Positions 11,831 through 24,799 are shown, counted from the stretch's first letter. The stretch: DNA of 64,000 nucleotides from Gigaspora rosea (GCA_003550325.1 QKWP01000042.1:35640-99639), one strand, 5' to 3'. Translations and numbers: made by a program. Notes: a model not told the origin generated them from the letters alone.

Positions 11831-12513
11831 AACTTTGAAAATTGGTGATAGTTATACAACAACATTTTGAAGATTTTTATTATACTATGACATTTTGAAA
11901 ATGTTCATTACACAATGACGATTCGAAAACATTTGTTATAGAATAATATTTTATTGCACAAAATGTTTCAATATATAATAAAATGATAACATTGAATTAG
12001 ATTAAATGTACCAATTTATTTTATTACTACTGTACTATAAGAGAATAAACAGTAAAGTTTCATTATCTGGGGTTTTTCAAACTTGAAGATTTCTTTAAAT
12101 AAATAATATTTGTTTAATAAAATTAGACTTTAATACTTAAAAATTCAATTATTTTTAAAAAAGTAGTATTTAATTCTTGTAAACACGAAAATGTACCCAA
12201 TTCCTACATAAACTTACTAGACAATGTAAATAGGGCATGGTAATGGCTTGTCTTGAATTAGTAACCAGTTTATACTGCTAAAAGCTTGTTGGTATAGCAG
12301 TGTTAATATTTTATTATAATTTCAATAATTGTTATACAAAATAATATAACATTTTTATTGCCGATATACTATAATAAGTTGTCTCTCTGTAATTTTACTA
12401 ACCCCTAGGTAATATATACAAAAAAATACAAGAACATACCAAGATTAATAATTAACCAATTCAGATAAATTCTAGAAGCAGTATTGCACTATGAACCTAG
12501 TTGAAAATAACTA

Positions 12514-12848
12514 TAGTCAGGCCTCTGTAAATGCATTTCCTAAATATATAACCCAATGCATATTAATTATCTTGTCCATTGATAGGCTTAATAAATAAGT
12601 GCATATTTTTATTCTGTAAATACATACTATTTTCTTGGCCCTTCTATATAAATCCCTCTATAAATGCATATCACATGACTGCAAACCAATCAAATTGGAA
12701 TTACATGCTATGATTTGAATATTATATAACTTGTTTTAGACAATTTTATCAAGTGACTTACACAAGTAAGAGTTTTTTAAATGCAACCCTTCTTAAATAT
12801 ATATCTCAAAGTTAGTCCCAACAATATGCATTTAGAGAGGTCTGACTA
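12514..12848. mobile_element. 335-bp pogo/Tigger-like MITE
   Basis: Left TAGTCAGGCCTCTGTAAATG pairs with the right end CATTTAGAGAGGTCTGACTA, TA on both sides. The end motif (CTCTATAAATGCAT-like) recurs several times inside, as in 22119-22301. Confidence 0.75.
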
Positions 12849-12907
12849 TATATTATAAAATATAGCCTGTATTTCACCAATATATAGAAGTTTTTGCTAT
12901 ATATATA

Positions 12908-14180
12908 CACTGGCCATCATATGTTTTGCATCACCTGATAAAAATTTTTCAAATTTATATATCACCCCAAAATTGAGTTATTTCGTGATGAATTTTTTTT
13001 TTATTTAAATTATCAATATCAAGAGTGGTCATTATGGAAATTATATCACAGTTGAATCACATGAACATCGTGATTTGTCTTAGAGTGTCCAGGATTATGC
13101 AATGCGATATTATGCGCATAATTTGCTATTTTTTCGCATCACATATGCTTCGCATAATCAAGCAAAAAAAAAGCATAATTCACGTGAATAAAATCTGATT
13201 GGTTGTTGGAAATATAGTAACTTCGTTCGACAAGCTTTAAAATTTGTAATTTGGTGATAGAGCGGTGACAAAATGTAGGTCCCAAAAAGTTCTGATGTAG
13301 AAAATGAAAGAACTTAAATTACGAGCATAGTCGAGGTAAAATTTTTGATAAATGTCTGAGAAATTCCGAAAAACAGAACTAAAAAAATTAATTACATATA
13401 ATAAAAATCGCATAATCGAACTAATTGGTCACATAATCTTAAATTTATTTCGCATCCATCGCATAATCAACCTCAATTCGCCCGCATAATTTACCTCATC
13501 GCAACGCATAATCCTGGACACCCTAATTTGTCTGTAAATCCCGATGCAAAACATGTGATCGTCCTAATAAAAATTAAATAGTAATTTTAACTTAAGCAAA
13601 GATATACTTAGTAGTAACCAAGTAAAGTTTATTTTAAGGATGTGGGATTATTCTCTAGGAGTTTGGGATTCTAAAATGTCTTTGGGCGTCAAATTTGGCT
13701 GAGTCCTCATCGAGATGTGCACATTTTTAGGCAAAAAAAAATCACGATATCATTTTTAATAGTAATTTACTATTAAAAATAATTTTATAATTTTTTTTTG
13801 CCTAAAAATGTGTGCATCTCGATGAGGACTCAGCCAAATTTGACGCCCAAGGACATTTTAGAATCCCAAACTCCTAGAGAATAATCCCACGTCCTTAAAA
13901 TAAACTTTACTTGATTACTACTAATTATATCTTTACTTAAAGTTAAAATTACTATTTAATTTTTATTAGGACGATCACATGTTTTGCATCGGGATTTACA
14001 GACAAATCACGAGATAGTGCAAGATTATGTGATTCAACTGCGATATAATTTCTGTGATAATCACTCTGATATTGATAATTTAAATAAAAAAAAAATTCAT
14101 CACGAAATAACTCAACTTTGGGGTGATATATAAATTTGAAAATTTTTTATCAGGTGATGCAAAACATATGATGGCCAGTG
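12908..14180. mobile_element. 1.27-kb foldback element, Tc1/mariner-like ends, interrupted
   Basis: Ends CACTGGCCATCATATG and CATATGATGGCCAGTG, flanked by TA. After removing the 445-bp insertion at 13081-13525 and one duplicated octamer, the arms pair over about 400 bases to a turn near 13760-13780. No coding frame. The interruption in only one arm gives the order of events: foldback first, insertion later. Confidence 0.8.
13081..13525. mobile_element. 445-bp hAT-like MITE with perfect 8-bp duplication
   Basis: Starts TAGAGTGTCCAGGATTATGC and ends with the near-perfect complement (GCATAATCCTGGACACCCTA). ATTTGTCT is duplicated exactly at 13073-13080 and 13526-13533; the opposite arm of the host foldback preserves the empty site with a single copy. 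Eight-base duplications are the hAT signature. Many GCATAAT words inside. Confidence 0.9.
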
Positions 14181-14743
14181 TAGCTTAGCATAAAACTACA
14201 TTGAACATATAGGTACTATTACTAATCCAGTTTTAGAAGTAGGGAGTTGAGAGTCATGGAAAAAGTAAAGTGTAAACTTGGTGAGATAATGATGACCAGA
14301 ACCAAGAAGGTATACAGAACAATAGTTAGACCATGTAAAAAGTAAACTATAAGGATTACAAATACTTCTAGCAAAACTAGTCACCTGTATATGACAAAAT
14401 GCAAAAAATTAAAAAGATTATAGCACAAATTCTAATATATAATTGTAGAAATTACTAGTTTGGGTTAAGTTTAACTCATGAAAAAAATAATTCTAAGGTT
14501 TGCGTAATATAGTTAGTTAAAATACTGTTAAAATAGTATTGTACAATCCATATTAGTACAATAATAATTAATAAAAATTATACAGTCTAAAAAGGTCACT
14601 TATAAAAAATTACAGTAACAATTAAGAAATTATATATGAGATAATGTATTAATATCTATCTATGCATTGAACTCTTAATATAGTCTCACCTCTACAAGCA
14701 CACTAGTTATCATCATAATTTATAAAAATTTATATTAAAAATG
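14181..14743. other. AT-rich intergenic, no gene seen
   Basis: A 62-codon minus-strand frame (14196-14384) has no supporting feature. No repeat detected. Confidence 0.4.
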
Positions 14744-15120
14744 CTCGAAATAACAGGCATCTGCGCAATATTTTGAAAACCTGCGCGCTATATCGAGTAC
14801 GGCCATGGCCGTTGTTTTGAGTATAGGTTAATTTGTCCTATGTGATCACTGGATTTCTGTATAACTTATTCGGTCACATCCTAATACAATATACAAAATT
14901 CTCTTACCTCTTACGAGGTGAGTGAATATTTGCATATTTGTATTAGTAGGTGGTCGAATAAGTTATACGTAAATCATTCTGTGCTTACGTTAGACATGTC
15001 GGATAACTAAGTTATCAGTCGAGTCTTTAGTAAATGAATAATCAGTGTTATTTTGAAATCTCCTATGCTATTTTTAGGAGGAGCGATTTTCAAAATAACG
15101 TTCATGCCCACTATTTCGAG
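14744..15120. mobile_element. ~377-bp inverted-repeat element with internal hairpin
   Basis: CTCGAAATAACAGGCAT...ATTTTGAAAA at the left pairs imperfectly with TTTTCAAAATAACG...TGCCCACTATTTCGAG at the right. 14859-14968 is a clean small hairpin (GTATAACTTATTCGG / CGAATAAGTTATAC). Confidence 0.5.
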
Positions 15121-15866
15121 AATTTATGGTATATTAATTTGATCTTTTTTAAACAAAACCTTATTATAATCATATTTTTTTGGCTCAAGAGAGTAATTAT
15201 ATCCAGATGTGGCTGTATTTAGAATTAACAATATGTTTAAATGAAATTTAGATGCCCTGATACCTAATTTCATATTAATGATAGAATTTGCAGATGATGG
15301 AAATCTACAGGCATATTTAGGAAACAAGAATTAAGATAGTGTTTAACAAATTTCATGGAACAAAACTTAGATAACATTTGAAGCTTTTGAGTCGAATTTT
15401 ATATTAAATTTATAATTGTCATGTTAATCGCTATAGCTTACGATAGAGAGCAAATTTCTAGTATTAAACACGCAAACTGAAGACAGACTTTAAATTTTTA
15501 GGTCCGGAGCCAATAAAATTGCTAGAACTTGTTAACACAAAATTTTAATATCATATTATAGTATTTTGTATAACCAATTTTTAGCCAATTAAAATACATA
15601 TTCAACCCACGTGATGTAACAATTAACAAATTTAAACGGTTATACCTTCTTTAATACTTGAAATTTTTTAAAAAAATCCTCGTTATTGCATCTATTTAGG
15701 TCTATTCTATAAATATCAATGAGTTTTTTGGCAAATAATTTGTTAAAAAAAAAGTAGTAGCCATGTAAAGTTAATGGCTGTCTTTAGCTTGTGCACACTA
15801 TATGTTACAATATAAAAAAAAAATAAAATAAAATAAATTCTCAAAGCAAAGTAATTTGATAAACTT
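15121..15866. other. AT-rich intergenic, no gene seen
   Basis: Overlapping 62- and 67-codon frames on opposite strands lack any supporting signal. Confidence 0.4.
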
Positions 15867-16407
15867 AATTGATGATCCGTATAAGATCGGCACTATTACC
15901 ATATTGGGACAATAGTAAATTTTGGGGATAAGTACAATATAAACTTTTATTATATGCTGAAATCTGACAACCGTGACTATGAAAAATGCTTTTTTATTAA
16001 GTTAATAGCTCAAGTCAATTAATTGAAAGTTTTAGAGCTCACTGAGACGCATCTAATGGTAGTTAGATCATTCAAATCGGTCCAGTGTACGCTGAGATAT
16101 CGCTAAAAAACGTTTGGCCGACTATATAAAATTCTATGTAAACAAACTAGAAATTTTATATAGTCAGCCAATCGTTTTTTAGCGATATCTCAGCATACAC
16201 TGGACCGATTTGAATGATCAAACTACCATTAGATGCGTCTCAGTGAGCTCTACAACTTTTAATTAATTGACTTGAGCTATTAACTCAATAAAAAAAATTA
16301 CTTTTCATAGTAACGGTTGTCAGATTTCAGCATATAATAAAAAACATAGTAATTTCCCCCCAAATTCTAATATAAAAATAGTGCCGATCTTATCCGGATC
16401 AGTAATT
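15867..16407. repeat. 541-bp foldback (long inverted repeat)
   Basis: GATCCGTATAAGATCGGCAC at the left pairs with GTGCCGATCTTATCCGGATC at the right. Arms of ~260 bases meet at about 16137. One arm reads GAGACGCATCTAATGGTAG, then AAATCGGTCCAGTG, then GAGATATCGC, an order echoed in the 36-kb foldbacks. It ends ~100 bases downstream of the ion-channel gene's stop. Confidence 0.85.
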
Positions 16408-16504
16408 AACCCATTTCTAAAGAATCAATGTAGCAACATAGGTTGCTAATGTTAACTATGGATTATTGTTAACATCATTGTCTGTTGTCTTTCCTTTGTT
16501 AACA

Positions 16505-19500
16505 TCATTCTTCTGTTGTTTTTCCAGCCCAAATAAATTCAAGGTATTTGTCTTTAATATAAAATTTACATTCATTTTCTGTTGGCATCTGACTTTCGGC
16601 ATTCAAATATATTGGAGTTGATTTCCATTCTTTGGATTCATCTCTCCATGTTTTTGTAATTGATGGTTCATTATAAAAACATACATACTTCACTTTTAAT
16701 TTAACTTTAAGTTGATTTTCAAAATAACTCCTTTTAAAAGTGAAAACAGAATTTTCAAGACGAGCATATTCATTAATTAAGCGACTTTGAAAGTTGAGAA
16801 CAGACTGTTTTTCAGCTCTCTCAAAAGCTGCACTTTTAAAGAGATTAGAGATTATTAATAATTTAAATCAAATAAATTTTGTAAAATACGATAATAACTA
16901 ATATATTATTTAGGCATACCTCATAAATGAAATAATAACATTTTGTAATATAATAATAAAACCGATATTACCAAACACGCTGATTATAGTGAGAGGCCAA
17001 AATCCCCAAGTATCTAATGCAATTGAATCCCAATTATATGCAGAAATTATAGCGCTAAAAGGGTTTGTAAATAGATTTTCCGGTGCTTCTCCAGTCATAT
17101 TATAAACTACAGTACTTCCATTAATAACCTCATATGTCGTCGGAGATTCACTTAACCCAATGTAAGCTGCATAGCCAAGAAAAATAAATCTGCATATAAT
17201 GTATATACGTATTAATACAAAATTTAAAATCTGAGCGTTAATAATAAACTTACAATGCCTGACCCTAAAAAAAAGGTATTATAAATTGAATATAAGTAAT
17301 TATATACGATATAGTAACATAGTAATATAATATAATAAAAAAATTAGAATCTACCATTGCAATCACTGTTAAAGCAAAAAATAGTAAAAATAATCGTATT
17401 TCAACAACAATATTTTTAAGTATATCTACGTAGTGTGCGAAAACTAAGTAATATATAAATACGCATAATGTGTAAGCTTATGGAAATTTAAAAGATATAC
17501 TATAATTAATATACATTCTATATACCTGGAAAGATACGTAATACTAACAACTAAAACAATAATAGTATAAATAATAACAATAATAATAGAAATAAAAAAA
17601 TTTCATAAATTTTAATAAGTAGTAAGAAACTAAAACATATACTTACGAGTTCATACCAAATACATATAATACTTATAAAAATTATAAATGCCAAATATAG
17701 GTTACTTTCAGCATATTTAAACCCGTATTCAATGCTAAAATAATTAAGCAAAACATAAACAGAGATAATAAGCGGTAAAATAAGTGAAAAAAGATCCACC
17801 CAATTAAAAGGATTTTTAAATATCTCCATCCTTTATAGAGTACTTGATTAAATTCAGCCATAAACTGATAAAAAGTTATATAAAAAAATAATATAATGAT
17901 GACAAACACCAGAATAAATTCAAGGTCACCGGTAATTTGAATGTGGCAATATACATCCAGGAAATAATTGAATAAGATAAAAAGTATATTATAAAAATGT
18001 ATAACTTGTTGCGCCAATGTGATTTTGATTCATGCCACATAAAATTCATAATGGCTTCTGTCGATGGGTTAAAATAAAAAAGGTCATCTTGATTTTCTTC
18101 AACGTTTTCTATAAGTGAAAGAAAAGGCATACGGCACTCTTCATGAGATACATATTTATTAGGAAGTAATAAAGGTTTTAAATAATTCATGAGAATGTGT
18201 CCTTTTTTTCTCTTATTATTTGTCGCGAAATCAATTAAAGGCACCATTTGAACATCAGGAATTTTATCTTTACTGTGATTAAATTTTAATTTGGTTAATA
18301 ATAAAATAATGCAATAAAAGTAAGGGATAGCATTTCAAAAATATTACCGGATTTCTTCTACTTTCAACTTGGAATCCTGTGGAATCAATTGAGTTATAGG
18401 TATAAAAACTTCTAAAGAATTATTTAAGCTTGGTGGAATTACAAGAAAGTCAAAAAATGGTATATCCAATCCTTTTTCACAAAAGCAACTTTTATAAAAT
18501 AATAATATGAATAAACGACTTAACAAATCCTATATGAAAAAAAGGGTATGTGTATTTAAGATAATTTATATGTGATTAAGTGAAAAAATTATTACTGACC
18601 TTCGTTAGAATTTTTAGGATCATGACTCGTTTCATATAGCTCTGGTAAAATTTCACCAACACTAATCATCCAACCAGTATCTTCGACAGCTTTATTACAA
18701 TAATATTCTAATAAATATTCTAGATATATCGGATCATCTGAATCTAAATGAGAAAAATTAATGAATTAACACCTAATAATTTAAATGATTACAGAAAATA
18801 GCACATATTTAAATAAAAGAACCTGTTGAAGCTTTGTGAAAAGCCTTGTGGAAAACCTCGTGTAATGCCTTGCAAAATGTATTTTCTTTACCTTCCTTCC
18901 GAAAAGCCTTGTTAAAAGCCTTACGAATTGTATTTTCTTCACATTCCCACGAAACATATTGAGGCATGTGAAGTGATTTTTCATGTAATAAACTATCTCG
19001 ATCTGGCTTTAAATCTTCTGGAAGTTGATGTTTATTTTGTTTGTTTTGTTTGTTTATTTCCGAATTGAATATTTCCGAATTGAATATTTCCGAATTGAAT
19101 ATTTCCGAATTGAATATTTCCGAATTGAATATTTCCGAATTGATATGATCAATTCTAAGCATGCGTTTTTCATGACCATCGATATCCTTTTTTTCGTTGA
19201 ATAATATATGTTTTATAAGCATATCTTCTTCCGCTTCAATGAGAATGCTCAATAAATCAAAACGAACATCTAGTAATCGCCAAGTAATCGGATGTAACTG
19301 AATAAATCTTACAACAATATTTTGTGTTTGTTTGACTATCTCTTTAAATTTAAATGACGATTTTCATGAGTTAATGATTTAGAATAACTAAGAGAAGTAT
19401 GATATATCGAGTTTAAAAATTTAAGTGCTTGACAAGCTTCTTTTACAGTATATATTACGCCATTATCACATCCCATTTCAATTTCTTTTTTAGAATCTTT

Positions 19501-21553
19501 AAATGAAATTTTAAATTTTCTAATTGCGTACTCGAATTTTTCAATATCTCTAACTGCATATTCGATTTTTTCAATATTTTCATTACTGTTATCACTTTTC
19601 TTTTCGATCTTAGCGATTACACTAATGAATTCAAGGGTTCTTATTTTATTATCTTGATGTTGTTTAGCTTGATCTTGTTTATTTTGACCTTGGTTATCTT
19701 GATCTTGTTTATCTTGATCTTGTATGTCTTGATCTTGTTTAGCTTGATATTGTTTAGCTCGATCGTGCCAAACTTGAATCGTATGACTCCCAATCAAAAG
19801 TAGAATTTCTTTTTTTTTGTCAAGATATACTGAATATCGTGGAGTTTCCTTTACATCAGATACATCAGATAAAAATAACCAAGGCTCAAATGTGTGATAA
19901 TAATCATTTATTTCTAATTTTTCTTTATCAAAATCAAAAATAAAAGGCTTTTGTTTTCGTTAATAGTCTCCTTAAAGCATGCTTCAAGATTTAATTGCTT
20001 AAAATCTTGTTTGTCACTCATCTTTTTTAAATATTCTGAGATGAAGCCATCATAAATTTGCCTATCTTGAGAAAATTTTGTGTTTTCATTTTCTTCTTTG
20101 TTCTTAACAATGATTACAAAAGAATTTGATCGTTCTAATTGATAAAACTTATGTTCATTCAAAATATTTACAATTTTAAGATCAAACTCAAGTTGATGCT
20201 CTAATAGATCATTTTTGAGTTCAATTGACTTTTGTTCTAAGCCAAAAATATCCCAAATAGCCCATTGATTTTTGGATCGATATATTAATAAATTTTCATC
20301 ATCGTTAAAAAAATGCATGAAATAGTCATCATCAAAAAACGTCCCGAAGTTAAGTTTTATAGATGCTATCTCAAGACTGCTTTCAATCAAGTATAATTTG
20401 ACCTTGCTTCCAGATGAATATGCTAATAATTTGTTATTGTTTGATATTGCGATATTATCAGGTATATCTGCTATGAGATTTAAACTGTTTAAATTTTGTC
20501 TCTTAAAGGTATTAACTAATTGGTTTGTCCTTAAATCATATAGTTCCATATATTGAGCACCTTCATCTGAAGTATCTACCAAAAAATAATGCAAATTTAA
20601 ACATCTTTGAATATATCTCAAATTAAAGTCAGGACCAAAATTTTTATTCTTGTTTAGGGCATGATATATTCGCTTTGGATATTTAAAACTTCGAATTTTA
20701 GGCTTATTTAAACTTTGAATTTGTTTAATAATAGACTTATTTAAATTTTTAAAGTAGTACTTATGAATCCCAGAGACATTTAAAATAACAATAAAGAATC
20801 TATCTAGATTTTGAACCGTCCTCTCTATGTTATCTTTATATTTTGAAAACAATTTGACTTTTCCACCGTAATTATCTAGCGGTAAGTTTTTTTCTTCAAT
20901 TGAATAATTATTTTGATAATCTTGATTAATGAAGAAAACGATAGTAAATCCAGAATCATTAGAGCTTTTAGAATCGCTAGAATTTTTATAATTATTAAAG
21001 TTTTTAGATCCTTTATATGTCATATCTTGTTTGCTTATACACGATATCGCTAATAACCTAACAATTGATTCATGTGGCTTGTCTCCGTATAATTTATCTG
21101 ACACAGCAACAGACCAACTCAGTTTGTCTTCAGATGTAATCAATTTAGATTGCGTTTTTGCAAATTCAAATGTTTTTGGTTTAGAGATATCAATTTCAGA
21201 AGGTTTTCTGCACGATAATGCCTTGCTAGCTTTCAGATCAGAGTATTCATCTTGTTTTGACGTAATAACATTATACATGCGAAATTTGTATTTCCATAAT
21301 CTCGATTCACTTGATTCACTTGATTCACTTGACAATAATACTGTAAATCAACAGTCATTAAAATCAATAAAAGCATAAGAATGTGATTTTAGAAATGATA
21401 AATAGATAATTCTGTAGAAATTTTACCAAATTCTACTACAAAATCGCCAACTGGACTAGTAGATAAATATAGCTCTTTTACATCTCCATCTTTTGCATCT
21501 CCATCTTCATCTTCAATGGTGATAATAGTTTCTTGATAACTTTTGTTTGACAT
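16505..21553 (-). pseudogene. Beta-propeller-like/ion-channel protein gene, ten exons, frame-disrupted
   Basis: Exons in transcript order: 21553-21427, 21340-18823, 18743-18600, 18529-18348, 18272-17647, 17550-17526 (25 nt), 17443-17355, 17264-17254 (11 nt), 17189-16920, 16832-16505. About 1,440 codons. The N-terminal half has beta-propeller-like strands (KLLAYSSGSKVKLYLIE, NQWAIWDIFGLE, HTIQVWHDRA). The C-terminal half has six membrane spans, a pore-like segment (NPFSAIISAYNWDSIALDTW) and a final span ending ILQNVIISFM, as in TRP-like cation channels, so a plasma-membrane channel is inferred. All donors and acceptors are intact and phases join from exon 5 onward. The frame shifts by one base near 19950, 19345, 18490, 17946 and 17818. 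Five shifts in one gene suggest a recent pseudogene, although base-level assembly errors could mimic this. Low-complexity inserts (Q/D/K-rich; repeated NSEIF) sit in exon 2. Confidence is high for the family architecture as I know it from Glomeromycotina and moderate for pseudogene status. Confidence 0.75.
19056..19144 (-). repeat. 15-bp in-frame minisatellite inside the channel gene
   Basis: Six copies of ATTTCCGAATTGAAT in a row, encoding repeats of NSEIF. The length is a multiple of three, so copy-number change would not shift the frame. Confidence 0.9.
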
Positions 21554-22118
21554 ATCAAAATAATTTCTTGTCGTTTAACGATCTATCAATCAAATTACAA
21601 TATGCAATAACTGATAGAGTTGCATTTAAATTGTTATCTGTAACTTAAGCTTAAAACAAAATTGCACAAAATTGGTTTATTTTTATAATTTATTTCATTT
21701 AAATGCCATTTTCACTTTTAATATTTATAGTGGCTGTTCAAAAAAATTGATTCTTATATTAAGCCACTTTGTTTTGATGACTATTTATTCACCGTAACGA
21801 TGGAATTAAGGTACATCCTGATTTTCTTGGGTACGAAAGCCCATAGAAAGTCAGAGATCTACCGGATTATTTCCTCTAGTCGTGGAATAAGGGTATTAAT
21901 CTTCGTTTTTATATTATTCATGATAGAGTTTATAACTTATCATCACCACTTTAATTAATAAAAAAACTCAATGTAAGTTATTTTCCCGGCAATGCTTGTT
22001 ATTCCAGAAGTTCGGGAAATAACAAATGTTTCCGGAAATAACTTGTATTGCTAGAAAATCGGTTTTTTACTGATTAACCCCCGTAATTCGATCATTTAGA
22101 AACGTAAAATAATAAATT

Positions 22119-22301
22119 CAGTCAGACCTCCCTAAATTCAACCTCCTTAAATGCATGTCCTATGAAAAACCTCCCTAAATGCACGTCTTCTTTTAGACAA
22201 CACCTAATATTACACTTATAGATCTTGACCACTCTAAATGCACGTTTTACTCAATTTTTAAATAAGGTCCTGTCGCAATGCATTTTAAAGAGGTCTGACT
22301 G
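22119..22301. mobile_element. 183-bp pogo/Tigger-like MITE
   Basis: Starts CAGTCAGACCTCCCTAAATT and ends with the near complement (AAAGAGGTCTGACTG), followed by TA. Internal CCTCCCTAAATGCACGT words repeat the terminal motif. Confidence 0.7.
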
Positions 22302-23595
22302 TATTTATTTTTGATCCTCATACTTATTTGTACTGATTATCGTTTACTAATTACGATTCACAAATACAGTCTGTAAGATCATGATTTTAATATCTGATCA
22401 GGCCTATTTCGCAAATAACGCAATTTTTACCTATTATTGTCGTGCCTGAATTTGAGACTGCCTGAAGTTATTACTTCAAGTGCCTGAAATTAGCCCCTGA
22501 TGGATCATCTTGCATGCGTTAGCAGGTAATTTGAGGCAAGTGTAATTTCAAGTGCTATTGTGGCAGTAATTCGGCTTATACGAAACAAATATAAACGCAG
22601 CATGCTAATACTAAATCCAAGGCTTATGAAAATTTGGTTGTGTTTATAGCTTAGCCTCAGTTTGCTTTTCTCTATATTACATTTTTTTTGCCAATTCTAA
22701 GCCATATCTTTTGTCATCACGCAGAATCAGAATTAATATTTCGTTAGCCGGAACCATTTGATATAATTTTTGACTTTAAATTCAGTTAAATCTGTTTAAT
22801 AGAAATCGATTTGTTACGTTTGTTACATTCTAAATCAGTTGTAAAATTTAGGTAATAACTTAAAATTTTATGGATTTTTTTTTTTAAAAAAATATTTAAA
22901 ACCTAATTTATTATTTTTTTTTTTTAAATTAAATTAGAAATATAAATAAAAATCAAACTACTGTACTGTACTGGTAATCATTTACTAATAAATTTTTTGA
23001 GTAAAATTTTTTTTAGACGCTTGATATATGCGCGAGTTTTGTTAACAACTCCGAGCGTCGCCCAGAAAAATAATGGCTTGCATGTAGTTTCGAATTCTTA
23101 TTGCCGTGCGAATACCTCTCGAAAACCGAGACTAACGGACCAACTAATAACAGGTTTCACGTGAGCACAGAGACACGGAACTGTGCTGTGTATGTTATAG
23201 TTGTTAGTATATAGACAAGCAAGAAGGTTTATGTTTATAGTGATTTGACAATTCAAAAGAGAGTTTGATATGGTTTAGAATCGATTATAATGTGTCCTTT
23301 ATTAATAATATTGAATTACTATGGCAAACATGCCAACAAAGTGGAGCAAATGTCGTCCATATATATAGAAAAATATCCACTAATAAAAATTTATGGCACT
23401 TATGCCATAAATGATCGATCTATCATTTATGCTATTACTTTGATTTATGTCATTTATTCCACTTATGCCTCACATAAGCGGCAGATCTGACAGATTCGAC
23501 GCAGCAATCATCGTGATCTATAATAACAGGGGCCAGATCGGCAGGGTAACACCGGATAAAATATGAATTTCGCACAATTTTTGCGATATAACTAC

Positions 23596-23915
23596 TGTAT
23601 CATGTTTGATTCAAAATATATTGTATTTTATTCTAAATGAATCATCTTTGGTTTTAAAAAATATGCCGCTCTTGTTTTGTAAATTCAGCAAAGCAAATAT
23701 TCTCGAATTCAAAATGAAAGTAAAACGAAAGTTAAAGTGAAGTTCCAATTTTTATTATCGTTGAGTATAATTTTACCATAAGACAACAAAAAATTTGGTT
23801 ACTATTTTTTCAGAACGACCTATGTAAGCTGTGTTTTGTCCATTTGCCCGATCAATTACAGTATTCATTATTATCTGTTACGCATTAAAATAAAATACAG
23901 TAATCTTAGCGGTAT
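23596..23915 (+). repeat. Dispersed ~320-bp repeat, copy 1
   Basis: Aligns end to end, as reverse complement, with 43150-43452 at an estimated 75-80% identity (shared words TTGTAAATTCAGCA, GTATAATTTTACCA, GTGTTTTGTCCATT). No terminal inverted repeats or frame seen; family unknown. Confidence 0.75.
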
Positions 23916-24129
23916 GCATTTTGAATCCGTCTGTTAATAAAGCGCACCTATTCCTGCTTTGTATGATTGTGTCACGAAGTTTCTTATAAATAAATAATGT
24001 CCAAATGAAAAATCTTTATAGATAAGATTTCCATGATTTTATTTGGTGCCCGCATTACTTTATTATTGTAAATCCATATATAAGGTAATTTTATCAATCT
24101 AACAAAAATTGGTAATCACATGTTCGAAG

Positions 24130-24470
24130 CAGTGTTGGAAAACTTATGTTTTCATGTTCTCATGAGAACATGCCAGAACATTTGATATTCTGTAAATGTT
24201 TTCTATGAAAAAAATTTGGGATCATAATAACTAAAAAATAAGTTCTTTATATAAATATAATAGCACAATGGTATATAGAATTAAAAATGGGAATCGAGTG
24301 TAGTTCAGAAATCATCAGAGAAGAAAATGAATGAACATAAAAAGAAAAATAAGTTGGGACAAAATCTGAATAAATAAATTTTACTAACGAGAATATAAAT
24401 AAATTTCTGAAAGCATTAAATTAAATAATTTTGTTCTCATGAAAAATCTCAAAACAGATTTTCAACATTA
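24130..24470. mobile_element. 341-bp hAT-like MITE
   Basis: Left end CAGTGTTGGAAAAC and right end GATTTTCAACATTA are imperfect complements. Flanking octamers GTTCGAAG and GTTCTAAG match at 7 of 8. A small palindrome TGTTCTCATGAGAACA lies near the left end, and its half recurs near the right. Confidence 0.65.
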
Positions 24471-24799
24471 GTTCTAAGTCGAATTTTCTCTAGTGTAACT
24501 TCAGTATTGAAAAATGTGAATCGAAATTCAAAAAGGAAATTAAACAATAATTATGTAATCAAATGCACTTTCTTTTTTTGAATTTTGATTTTCATCACTA
24601 AAAAAAAATGAAAAAGGAAAATTTCATTAAGTTTCATTTACTAACTTTTACCACAAAATTAATAATATGTAACATCATAATTTAGATCTCTTTTTTTTTT
24701 TGTTCATGTAGATAATAATACGTATTAGCTGTCATTGCATATAAAGCTGACAGTACCTAATATAGTTCCCTTAACAATTCTGAAATCTAGAAAGCAATT

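Larger units (their letters stand above)
10799..12411. mobile_element. ~1.6-kb element with ~33-bp terminal inverted repeats
   Basis: CTAGGGGTTAGTAAAATTAC plus AGAGACAACT (10802-10831) is matched in reverse by AGTTGTCTCTCTGTAATTTT plus ACTAACCCCTAG (12378-12409), with a 2-base length difference. No transposase frame. The interior holds a degenerate short tandem repeat and a 175-bp MITE. Confidence 0.65.
21554..24129. other. Intergenic between channel gene and membrane-protein gene
   Basis: No convincing gene. Holds a pogo-like MITE (22119-22301) and a dispersed repeat (23596-23915). A 66-codon plus-strand frame at 23290-23490 is built on short imperfect repeats (CTTATGCCAT/CATTTATGCT) and has no recognisable domain. 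Confidence 0.5.

Noticed and set aside
17551-18247. Three separate minus ORFs with membrane segments as independent genes
   Set aside because: They join as consecutive parts of exon 5 of the channel gene once single-base shifts are allowed.
21031-21378. 115-codon plus frame
   Set aside because: Antisense shadow of exon 2 of the channel gene.
23290-23490. 66-codon plus frame
   Set aside because: Built on short TTATGCCAT-like repeats; no domain, no conserved neighbour.
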